Shown: positions 56,555-64,000 of the stretch, piece by piece | Position numbering within the stretch: position 1 is the first letter of the stretch | Layout of the letters: each line of letters opens with the position of its first letter | Source: Flavobacterium foetidum | GTDB taxonomy: Bacteria; Bacteroidota; Bacteroidia; Flavobacteriales; Flavobacteriaceae | DNA: 64,000 nucleotides | Direction of reading: 5' to 3' | NCBI RefSeq assembly: GCF_004634245.1 | Contig: NZ_SJTF01000003.1 | Coordinates: 310,001-374,000 of the forward strand | Notes under the pieces: model-generated | Seen by the model: only the letters and a program-made list of their open reading frames with translations | What the model was told of the DNA's origin: nothing | Databases searched by the model: none | Translations under genes and position numbers: made by a program

Positions 56555-59500
56555 TTAAAAATTAACATTAAAACCAATTGAGTATATGGCCATTGCTGGT
56601 AATTTCATGTTTGTTCCTGTGTAAGGCAAAAAGTCAGGATCTAAACCGTCTTTATTTTTTCTCCAAAAGAAACCAAGATTTCTAGCCGTAAAAGTTACCG
56701 AAGCACCTGTTATAGAACCTCTATTGATTAAGTCATTTAAATCGTATTTTAATGAAAGCTCTCTAAAACGGATATGATCTCCTTCCATGATACGGTTATC
56801 TGAAGACAAATATCTCACGAGACTTGTACCACTTGAACCCACAATTCCTGGAACCGATGTCGTAGCCTCATCTCCTGGGTTTCTCCATCTTTGGTCAATA
56901 TCTGTATTTAAGTCGTATCTGCTAAATCTTCCTGATCTGTCTACATAACCTCCATAAGTTGGTTTAAACATTACATAATCAAACTTATAAGTTGCCAAAA
57001 TGTATAATGATAATTTTTTATACGTGAAGGTGTGGCTAAAACTTCCAAAATACGAAGGAATATTTGTTCCCATATATTTCAGGTCCTCAATGTCTTTTAA
57101 TGAAGTAAAAGAGTTTACAATATTACCAGACTTATCGTATACTTGGGTTCTACCGGTAACATCTAATCCTGCTGATCTAAAAGCAAATATACTGTTCAAC
57201 GGATAGCCTTCAACTGGTGGTGTTCCTCCTGATCCATTTAAATACTGACTGAAATTTTGAAAACGAGAATCGGTTACTTCTGTAGTATTATAAGTAACGA
57301 CAAGACCTGAATTCCAAGAAAAATCTTTTGCTTTTAAAATCGTCGCGCTTAAACTTAAATCGACACCATTTCCAGATAATGTTGCCGCATTTTGCGTTAA
57401 CGTGTTATTTTGAACTCCGTAGAATGGAGAAATTGGAAATTCGACAATCAAATCTTTACTATTCTTTTTATAATATTCTACAGTACCGTTCAATCTGTTG
57501 TTTAAGATAGAAAAATCTACTCCTAAGTTTAAAATTGCCGTTTTTTCCCAACGTAAATTAGGATTTGCCGGCTTACTTATTGACGCATAAGGCAGCTGTG
57601 AAAAATCATCCAAATTATTTAATGTTATGTTGGTAAAAGGAAAGACCTCTAAATTGATATTTCCGTTATAACCATAACTCGCTCTTAAACTTAAACTGTT
57701 AAATAAGTTACTGTCTTTTAGGAAAGATTCTTCCTTAACATTCCATTTTGCTCCTGTTGACCATAGTGGCGTTCTTCTTAATCTTTTATCTACTCCAAAA
57801 TTGTTATAATCATCTAAACGGGCACTTCCTGTAAGTGTATATTTATTTTTGTAAGTATAACCTGCATTGGCATAATATGATAAAAATCTTCTACGAACAT
57901 CTTTATGCTGGTTACCATATTGCAGCGTATAATTAAATCCGTTTACGTCAACATAATTCATTGATGGAATATCTACAGAAGTTTGCGTTTTTGGATTATA
58001 TCCGAATAATGTTCTACTGTCTTGACTTTCTCTCGTTTCTCTTGCTTCAATACCTGCCATTGCGTTAATCAAATGATCCTGGCCTATAATACCATCATAA
58101 TTTAACTGTCCTCTCATCGTGTAACTGCTCGTTCCAAATTCGTTATTTTGATAAATACCTCCTAACGGAATTGCATGTACTAAATCACCGTTACTGTTTA
58201 TAGAAGTTGCTGAGTTGATTCTATCACGTGCGTAATACGTATTTTCATTGTACATATTATCATTTGATGTACGCGAATTTTCTATAGAATAAGTTCCTAC
58301 CGCATCTAAACCTTTTAATAAAGGAGCTGTAGCCGAAATGGTAGCACCAAAATTTAATTCGTTTGAGGTTCTATCACTATTGTTTAATTCATCTACATAA
58401 TTGTAAGTCCATGGTAAATATCCAGCTTGTTCCAACGCAATAGTTTGTACGCTGTAATAACGCTGGTAATAATTTACTGAATTCCCATCGTCTCCAATAA
58501 TTTGATTGTAAGGCAATAACGTATTTGAATCGATTCCTAACGGCCTAAGTCCTAAACCATTTTCATTATATTTAAAGATAGAACCTCTTAAGTTTGTCGT
58601 CATTTTTAAATAATTGAAAAGCTTAAAGTCCTGATTCGATAACAAAGTCAAACGTTGTCCGCTGGTTCCTTGTGCCTGAGTTTCTTCTTTAGAATATGAT
58701 CCAGACATGAAATAAGAATAATCATTTTGTGCACCGCTGAACGATAAATTATAATTCTGAGTTGTTGCCGCCTGCAATAAATACTGTTCTGCCTGTCCAT
58801 AAGTATTACGATTTCGCAATACATCTAGACCAGCGTTTCTCTGAGCTTCAGAGATAGCACCGCGTTTGTATTGAAACATCAAGTCCATTCCCTGACTAAT
58901 AGGAGGAGCCAACATATAAGTTATACTTGCCGGGTCTGTAACTAAATTTTTATCTACAAATTCTTGTTCTAAATTTAAAACCTGAGATGAATTCATCAAC
59001 GGTAGTTTTGATAAAGAAGGCTTATTTGAAAAACCATAATTTTGCGAGAAACTAATTCTCGTTTGTCCTTGTTTTCCTTTTTTAGTGTCAATTACCATTA
59101 CTCCGTTTGCCGCTCTTGCTCCGTAAATAGAAGCCGAAGCAGCGTCTTTTAAGAACGTAATTTTCTCAATATCATTAGGGTTTATAGTTCTAATATCCAA
59201 CTCAGTTGGCGTACCATCCAGTACAATTAACGGCATTGCATTGGATCCGGCATTCTCAAAAGTAGATCTTCCTCTAATGGAAGCTTTATAACTCCCATTT
59301 CCCTCAACTGATCCTCTCGTATTTCCGTAAACAAAAGTGTTGTCAGAATCTTCAATATTTAATTGCAGACCGGCAACCTGACCTTCCAATCTATGAAGCA
59401 CATTATTTACAGGAACTTTTTCTAAATCTTTAGCTGTTATGGCAACATAAGATCCTGTAGAGCGCTCTCTATCAATTTTCTGGTATCCTGTAGAAACGAT

Positions 59501-60145
59501 TTTTACTTCATCCAATTTGCTTACATCCTCTAACAAAACTGGATTAATAATCAAGCTGTCTGTAACAGCAACTTCTAGTTTTTTATAGCCTAAATATTCA
59601 AAAACAAGAATGTCTCCTTTTTTAGCCATGATTTCATAAGAACCGTCAAAATTGGTAATTGCACCATCTTTTGTACCTTTTACCCAAACAGTGGCACCGA
59701 TCAAAAATTCTTTTTTGGCATTGGTTACGACTCCTTTTATTTTTACTTTTTCCTGCATTACAGAAGCAGTTCCTGATTTTGCTTTTGCATTTAAGGATAT
59801 AACAATCAACTTGCTGTTGACAAATTCTGCTTTGTAATCATCTCCTATCAATTCTTTGATTACCGCCAGCACATCAGCATTATTTACTGTTATATTTACG
59901 ATTCTCTGTGCATCAAAAACGTCATCACTGTAAAAAAACTCCACATTTGTTTTTTTCGTAATTGTTTTTAAAACATTCGACACAGAAAGGTTTCTTGCGT
60001 TTATGCTTACTTTTTGGGAATAAGCAAAAGCAACTATGTTGAAAAGAAAAATCGTTAATATTAGGGATTTCTTCATTAGGTCAAGAAATTTATCCCAAAG
60101 CGCGGATTTTACCCCACAATCTTTTGCGGATAGGTTTTTTTTCAT
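56555..60145 (-). CDS. SusC-like TonB-dependent transporter 2 with STN domain
   Basis: ATG 60145 is used; a longer frame adds 28 residues with no signal. This 1196-aa protein has a long pre-sequence, a signal peptide (LILTIFLFNIVAFAYSQ), an STN domain (VSINARNLSVSNVLKTI, YSDDVFDAQRIVNI), a carboxypeptidase-like domain, the plug (IRGRSTFENAGSNAMPLIVLDG, FLKDAASASIYGARAANG) and the barrel. The STN domain contacts a FecR-type anti-sigma factor, encoded just upstream, so substrate uptake should induce the locus. Confidence 0.93.
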   Translation of the reverse strand: MKKNLSAKDCGVKSALWDKFLDLMKKSLILTIFLFNIVAFAYSQKVSINARNLSVSNVLKTITKKTNVEFFYSDDVFDAQRIVNITVNNADVLAVIKELIGDDYKAEFVNSKLIVISLNAKAKSGTASVMQEKVKIKGVVTNAKKEFLIGATVWVKGTKDGAITNFDGSYEIMAKKGDILVFEYLGYKKLEVAVTDSLIINPVLLEDVSKLDEVKIVSTGYQKIDRERSTGSYVAITAKDLEKVPVNNVLHRLEGQVAGLQLNIEDSDNTFVYGNTRGSVEGNGSYKASIRGRSTFENAGSNAMPLIVLDGTPTELDIRTINPNDIEKITFLKDAASASIYGARAANGVMVIDTKKGKQGQTRISFSQNYGFSNKPSLSKLPLMNSSQVLNLEQEFVDKNLVTDPASITYMLAPPISQGMDLMFQYKRGAISEAQRNAGLDVLRNRNTYGQAEQYLLQAATTQNYNLSFSGAQNDYSYFMSGSYSKEETQAQGTSGQRLTLLSNQDFKLFNYLKMTTNLRGSIFKYNENGLGLRPLGIDSNTLLPYNQIIGDDGNSVNYYQRYYSVQTIALEQAGYLPWTYNYVDELNNSDRTSNELNFGATISATAPLLKGLDAVGTYSIENSRTSNDNMYNENTYYARDRINSATSINSNGDLVHAIPLGGIYQNNEFGTSSYTMRGQLNYDGIIGQDHLINAMAGIEARETRESQDSRTLFGYNPKTQTSVDIPSMNYVDVNGFNYTLQYGNQHKDVRRRFLSYYANAGYTYKNKYTLTGSARLDDYNNFGVDKRLRRTPLWSTGAKWNVKEESFLKDSNLFNSLSLRASYGYNGNINLEVFPFTNITLNNLDDFSQLPYASISKPANPNLRWEKTAILNLGVDFSILNNRLNGTVEYYKKNSKDLIVEFPISPFYGVQNNTLTQNAATLSGNGVDLSLSATILKAKDFSWNSGLVVTYNTTEVTDSRFQNFSQYLNGSGGTPPVEGYPLNSIFAFRSAGLDVTGRTQVYDKSGNIVNSFTSLKDIEDLKYMGTNIPSYFGSFSHTFTYKKLSLYILATYKFDYVMFKPTYGGYVDRSGRFSRYDLNTDIDQRWRNPGDEATTSVPGIVGSSGTSLVRYLSSDNRIMEGDHIRFRELSLKYDLNDLINRGSITGASVTFTARNLGFFWRKNKDGLDPDFLPYTGTNMKLPAMAIYSIGFNVNF

Positions 60146-60246
60146 ACTTTTAAAATGTTTTGGTTGGTTAATAGATTTCGAACTCTTTTTTTCGACTGAA
60201 CAAATACTGGCCGGGAAATGCTGCAACATTTTCCGGTTTTCTTTTT

Positions 60247-61395
60247 TTACTTACTTACGGTTACTTCATACGTTTGGTTTACTTTGTTTATTTTATATTT
60301 TATATTGGATGTTTTACTGATGATGTTCAAAAAATCATTCAAAGGCTGGTCTTTTAAGACAAGACCTGTAAACTTAATCTGCTCTAACGATTTTTGCTCG
60401 AACTTTACATTAAAGTCGTACCACTTGGCCATTTTCGTCAAAATGTTTTTAAGATTCTCATTTTCAAAGTAAATTTTTCCGTCTTTCCATGCCGAATAGA
60501 CACCTACGGCAACGTTTTTTACCTTTAAGGATGATTTATCAGAAAGCGCTTGTTGCCCCGGAGTCAAGACTACAGATGCATGATCTTTTCCTGTTTCCGA
60601 AACTTCTACTTTTCCTTCGTCGAGAGTGGTTACAAAACTCTGATCTTCGGTATAAGCATTTACATTAAAATGAGTTCCCAAAACCGTAACATTTCCTGAC
60701 CTGGTTGTTACCGTAAAAGGGCTGTTGGGATTTTTTGCCACCTCAAAATACGCCTCTCCATCTAAAGTCACCATTCGCTTATCGCCAACAAATTCTACCG
60801 GATACTTTAAATACGATTTTGAATTCAACCAGACTTTAGTACCGTCTGGAAGTTTGACTTGAAAAATTCTTCCATGCGGAATAAATAGCGTATTGTACTG
60901 TGCTTTTCCAGGATGAGGAGCAGCCTTATCATCATAACTGATCTGTCCGTCTTGGTCTTTTGTAATTACTACATTTTCCTGACTTGCCACGACTCCATTT
61001 TTCTGATCATTTAAAACTACCTTCGAACCATCGGCAAGAGTTAGGATGATATCGTTTTCACTTCTGTTGGTCAGAATTACTTCTTTTTCAACATTTACGC
61101 TCGGTACCGAATTTGTAGTCTGGGCAAAATATCCAATTCCAATAAGTAAAACCACTGCAGCTGCAACTGCATATTTATAGTAAGGCCTTAGATTTCTCTT
61201 TGGAGAGATTCTTTTATTGATAGACTTCCAAGCTTCACCCAGATTTATGTACTCAATATCATTTTCATAATTTCTTTTTACTCTTTCAAAATATTCCCTG
61301 TTTGAGTCAGACTCATTGTACCATGCAGCAAAAATTGATGCTTCTTCGGGGCTGAGAGTATCATTTATTTTCTTGATGATCAGTTTAAAATCCAT
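60247..61395 (-). CDS. FecR-like anti-sigma factor
   Basis: This 382-aa protein has a cytoplasmic N-terminal part (LSPEEASIFAAWYNES), one membrane helix (YAVAAAVVLLIGIGYFAQ, about 73-90), the FecR domain (TLDGEAYFEVAKNPNSPF, VLGTHFNVNAY) and a C-terminal DUF4974-like domain (FTGLVLKDQPLNDFLNII). It passes the signal from the STN domain of the transporter to the ECF sigma factor encoded upstream. Confidence 0.94.
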   Translation of the reverse strand: MDFKLIIKKINDTLSPEEASIFAAWYNESDSNREYFERVKRNYENDIEYINLGEAWKSINKRISPKRNLRPYYKYAVAAAVVLLIGIGYFAQTTNSVPSVNVEKEVILTNRSENDIILTLADGSKVVLNDQKNGVVASQENVVITKDQDGQISYDDKAAPHPGKAQYNTLFIPHGRIFQVKLPDGTKVWLNSKSYLKYPVEFVGDKRMVTLDGEAYFEVAKNPNSPFTVTTRSGNVTVLGTHFNVNAYTEDQSFVTTLDEGKVEVSETGKDHASVVLTPGQQALSDKSSLKVKNVAVGVYSAWKDGKIYFENENLKNILTKMAKWYDFNVKFEQKSLEQIKFTGLVLKDQPLNDFLNIISKTSNIKYKINKVNQTYEVTVSK

Positions 61396-61530
61396 TTTGA
61401 GAATTCTTTTAAATTAACAATTACTTGATGGTAATTTACATCTAAGACAATCGAATTCTGTATATGGGTGACAAAAGTTTAAGAAAAAATGAAGAAAAAA
61501 TTAAATTTTGGATAAAGCCAAATAATTTTC

Positions 61531-62094
61531 TTACGAGCGGATAGACAGCAAAGCAAGAATTACAACCAAAGATTGGCTGATCTTGTTTTTAGATCTTTGC
61601 AGTTGTGTTTTTACGGTATTTACAGAAATGCCAAGTTCGTCTGCAATCTGGTTATAGCTGTAATTTTCGATAAATTTTAGTTTAAAAACCTGCTGCATAC
61701 TTTCGGGAAAAGTTTCAATGATTTTTAAAATTTGGTGGTACAGAATGTTTTTTTCTTCTTCGGTAATCAAGTCAAGATCTTCATCTAAAACCAACATCGA
61801 ATTTAAATCTATCAAATTCAAATCGTCTGTAATTTTTAATGCTTTAAGATAATTTAAGCATCTGTTTCGGGTCATGGCAAACAAATAAGATTTCAATGAA
61901 GTTTTAATTTCAATGGTTTGCGCATTTTCCCAGAGCGAAATAAAAACATCTTGAACAACATCTTCACTGGCCTGCTGATCAAAAAGAAAATTATTGGCAT
62001 AAACGACCAGCCCTTTATAAAAATGATCAAAAACATTTTTATAAACAGTTTTATTTTGTTTCTTAAGTTCTTCTAAAACAATATTAATTTCCAA
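61531..62094 (-). CDS. ECF sigma-70 factor
   Basis: Region 2 (ASEDVVQDVFISLWENA, YLFAMTRNRCLNYLK) and region 4 (MQQVFKLKFIENYSYNQIADEL, ISVNTVKTQLQRSKNKI) are clear. I chose TTG 62094 (187 aa): a farther in-frame TTG at 62130 falls inside the promoter -7 box, so it cannot lie on that transcript. It should direct transcription of the FecR/SusCD locus when released by FecR. Confidence 0.9.
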   Translation of the reverse strand: MEINIVLEELKKQNKTVYKNVFDHFYKGLVVYANNFLFDQQASEDVVQDVFISLWENAQTIEIKTSLKSYLFAMTRNRCLNYLKALKITDDLNLIDLNSMLVLDEDLDLITEEEKNILYHQILKIIETFPESMQQVFKLKFIENYSYNQIADELGISVNTVKTQLQRSKNKISQSLVVILALLSIRS

Positions 62095-62127
62095 AATAAA
62101 AAGTAAAGCCGATTTAAAAGTAAAAAA

Positions 62128-62158
62128 CAAATCTATATAATTTTACAACATCATCAAA
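62128..62158 (-). promoter_or_regulatory. Bacteroidota consensus promoter of the ECF sigma gene
   Basis: On the minus strand TTTG (62158-62155), 19 bases, then TAGATTTG (62135-62128): a full match to the -33/-7 consensus. It fixes the transcript start near 62121 and so excludes a start codon at 62130. Confidence 0.75.
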
Positions 62159-62301
62159 CTGGAGTCATCTTCTTTTCTGTCGTAAAAAGGATATGGCTTA
62201 TTTAACTTGAGGTTAAAAATTTTGAATCCGTAAGTAATTACTTCTTATAGTTTTTGAACTGGCTTTTCCTTAAACTTAAATTTCAAAAAATTTGAAAAAC
62301 C

Positions 62302-62333
62302 AAAGGCTTTAAACAATATTATTTAAAGCCTTT
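62302..62333. terminator. Hairpin between the glycosidase and sigma genes
   Basis: A perfect 12-bp stem AAAGGCTTTAAA / TTTAAAGCCTTT with an 8-base loop, about 30 bases after the glycosidase stop. It probably ends that gene on the minus strand. Confidence 0.75.
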
Positions 62334-62364
62334 TACTATTTTGAAACATTTATTTCTGTGCAAT

Positions 62365-63954
62365 TTATTTCTCCACCAAAACCAAATCATCCACATAACA
62401 ATATGCATTCGCTTTTCCATCAGCCAAAAAACCAATCTCTACCTTTCCTTCTTTAACAATGATATTCGAAATGGTAATGGTTTTCCACAATGCGTTTTCC
62501 CCTTTAATAGTATAAGAGAACTTCTTGTTATTGCTGAGCGCATACATTTCTAAATTCGTAAAATCGGTGCTGTTTTTTATTTTGGCAGAAAGCGTGTAAA
62601 CACCGTCTTTCAGTTTTACGAATGGCGAAGAAGCGATAGTTTGAAAAATCTTTCTTTTAAAATCTATTTTATCACTGATTTCAAGACTTTTTTCGCCAAT
62701 AACCGTTTTTCGTTCTTCTTCGGTATTAAAATGATTTAAAACTGGCGAAATTGAATCTAACGAAATCTTATTGCCTTGAATCACTTCAGAAAACCAGCCC
62801 GTCAACTGAATCTGAACCGGTTTTACAGGACTCGGAATATGCCTGCGGTCGGCTTCAAAACTGGCATTTTTTATGTAGTTATTATCTTTTGCTACTTCCC
62901 ATCTTCCCGTTTTTTCTTCCAGATTCCATGAATTTAGCGAATTAAAATAAGGAGTTGTACCTTCAAACGAAATGGGACACCATTGATTATAACCTAATCC
63001 GTTTCCAGCAAAATTGGCCCAGCGGTCGCCACAAAACACAATCGTTTCTTGTTTACTGCCTTTTACAGAGAAGAAAAATCCGGTTTGAGAAATGTGGGCA
63101 AAATCATCTTCTGTACCTTTCATTACCTGCATATCATTTGTCGGAACATAAGTTCCACGAATATCGTCTGCTACCAAATAATAAGCAAAAGAGGCATCCC
63201 AGCCATAAATATTGGACGCAAACATATAATATTTGTTTTTGTACTTAAACATACAGTTTCCCTCACGGCTTTCGCCTTTAAAAACCTCTGTACAATCCAA
63301 AAGATTTATTTTTTCGTCTTTAATACCAATTTCAGAAACATAGATTTTATTTCGACCTCGTCCGTAAGAATAAATTAAATAGGACTTTCCCGTATCTTCA
63401 TCTGTAAAAACAGTCTGGTCGCCAGTGTTGCTCGTTCCAATCATTTTTTCCATATTGATTTTCTGATGCCATTCAAACTGACCCGTCGGCGAGTCCGAAA
63501 GTGTAATCAATACTTCTGAGTCGTGCTGTACGAACATTGCATATTTTTTCCATTCTTTGATGTAAGCAACACCCAAACGTCCGACCCAGGTTTTGCCGTT
63601 TTTATTTACTTTTTCTTTGGTCAAAACATCGGCTTCAAAAGTCCAATTAACCAAATCTGTAGAGCTGTAACAGGTTACCGCCTGAAAAGTTGATGTTGGC
63701 AACGTTACCGCAGGATTATTGCGATAAACATCTGCCTCTTCATATTGAACGCCATACCAATAATATTTCTGAATACCGCTTATAGGATCTTTAAATTTAA
63801 AAATACCGCCACCCTGACTGTAAATGGGTTTTCCGTCTTTGGTCTTCCAAAAAGAATCATTTTTAATATTCAACAACTGCGCTTCAACAACTGAACCGTT
63901 AAAACAGCATATAAAAATTAAAAGTATTTTGAACAAAAGGGTATTGTTATTCAT
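62365..63954 (-). CDS. GH43-like glycoside hydrolase
   Basis: This 529-aa exported protein (signal LLFKILLIFICCFNGSVVEA) resembles family 43 five-bladed propeller enzymes of the exo-galactanase type: GGGIFKFKDP and YYWYGVQYEEAD at the start, CYSSTDLVNWTFEAD and SDSPTGQFEWH in the blades. The last 150 residues (SLEISDKIDFKRKIFQ ... YCYVDDLVLVEK) look like a carbohydrate-binding jelly roll. The catalytic acids are not assigned with certainty. It is probably the first gene of a unit starting near the window edge; promoter not seen. Confidence 0.8.
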   Translation of the reverse strand: MNNNTLLFKILLIFICCFNGSVVEAQLLNIKNDSFWKTKDGKPIYSQGGGIFKFKDPISGIQKYYWYGVQYEEADVYRNNPAVTLPTSTFQAVTCYSSTDLVNWTFEADVLTKEKVNKNGKTWVGRLGVAYIKEWKKYAMFVQHDSEVLITLSDSPTGQFEWHQKINMEKMIGTSNTGDQTVFTDEDTGKSYLIYSYGRGRNKIYVSEIGIKDEKINLLDCTEVFKGESREGNCMFKYKNKYYMFASNIYGWDASFAYYLVADDIRGTYVPTNDMQVMKGTEDDFAHISQTGFFFSVKGSKQETIVFCGDRWANFAGNGLGYNQWCPISFEGTTPYFNSLNSWNLEEKTGRWEVAKDNNYIKNASFEADRRHIPSPVKPVQIQLTGWFSEVIQGNKISLDSISPVLNHFNTEEERKTVIGEKSLEISDKIDFKRKIFQTIASSPFVKLKDGVYTLSAKIKNSTDFTNLEMYALSNNKKFSYTIKGENALWKTITISNIIVKEGKVEIGFLADGKANAYCYVDDLVLVEK

Positions 63955-64000
63955 CTTTCTAAAAATTTAAATCAGTTTTGAGTGCTAAAGTTTTTCACAT

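Overview
The window looks like a chromosome segment of a Flavobacterium or close relative (Bacteroidota). The support is low GC, two SusC/SusD pairs, a type IX secretion (T9SS) C-terminal sorting domain, an ECF sigma/FecR pair, Bacteroidota-type promoters (TTTG ... TAnnTTTG) and a CTnDOT-like integrase. No rRNA or complete tRNA gene was seen.

Region 1 (about 1-14.2 kb) is a decayed mobile island. A tRNA-3'-end-like sequence, a 15-bp repeat and a hairpin terminator at 82-268 are mirrored at 14004-14185. Between them sit a tyrosine integrase cut off at 1416 and two identical 772-bp IS6-family copies (1417-2188 and 13023-13794), both carrying the same internal stop codon in the transposase. The IS copies enclose two convergent peptide-modification loci. 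The first is a grasp-with-spasm locus (ATP-grasp cut off by the IS, a 60-aa protein, a SPASM protein without a radical-SAM motif, a large lipoprotein). The second is a compact lanthipeptide-type operon: a 54-aa precursor, a subtilase lipoprotein, and a dehydratase split into two genes, preceded by a TPR/AraC regulator with a damaged N-terminus. No LanC cyclase or exporter is visible in the second locus.

Region 2 (14.3-16.8 kb) holds a REP-like palindrome, a three-gene hipBST-type toxin-antitoxin operon with three candidate operators (G[TA]GC-N8-GC[AT]C), and a small acyltransferase-like membrane protein. Region 3 (17-24.1 kb) has secreted or envelope proteins: an M57 metalloprotease, a T9SS subtilase, an M1 peptidase and a YceI protein.

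Region 4 (24.4-29.8 kb) is a tightly packed biosynthetic operon: FAD oxidoreductase, methyltransferase, type III polyketide synthase, FabZ-like dehydratase, ketoacyl synthase, acyl carrier protein and phosphopantetheinyl transferase. Together these suggest a methylated, oxidised aromatic or pyrone lipid.

Region 5 (29.9-40.5 kb) has a glycerophosphodiesterase-alkaline phosphatase fusion, a SusCD pair and a hybrid two-component-like regulator whose phosphoacceptor residues are missing. Region 6 (40.8-45.9 kb) has a small cluster around a cytoplasmic-looking metzincin, then a lipoprotein/membrane protein/NarL-type two-component operon.

Region 7 (46.1-62.1 kb, minus strand) is an ECF sigma/FecR/SusC/SusD locus followed by TlpA, an alpha/beta hydrolase, DsbD and an M16 peptidase. 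Three copies of a palindromic repeat flank the last genes. A GH43-like glycosidase ends the window.
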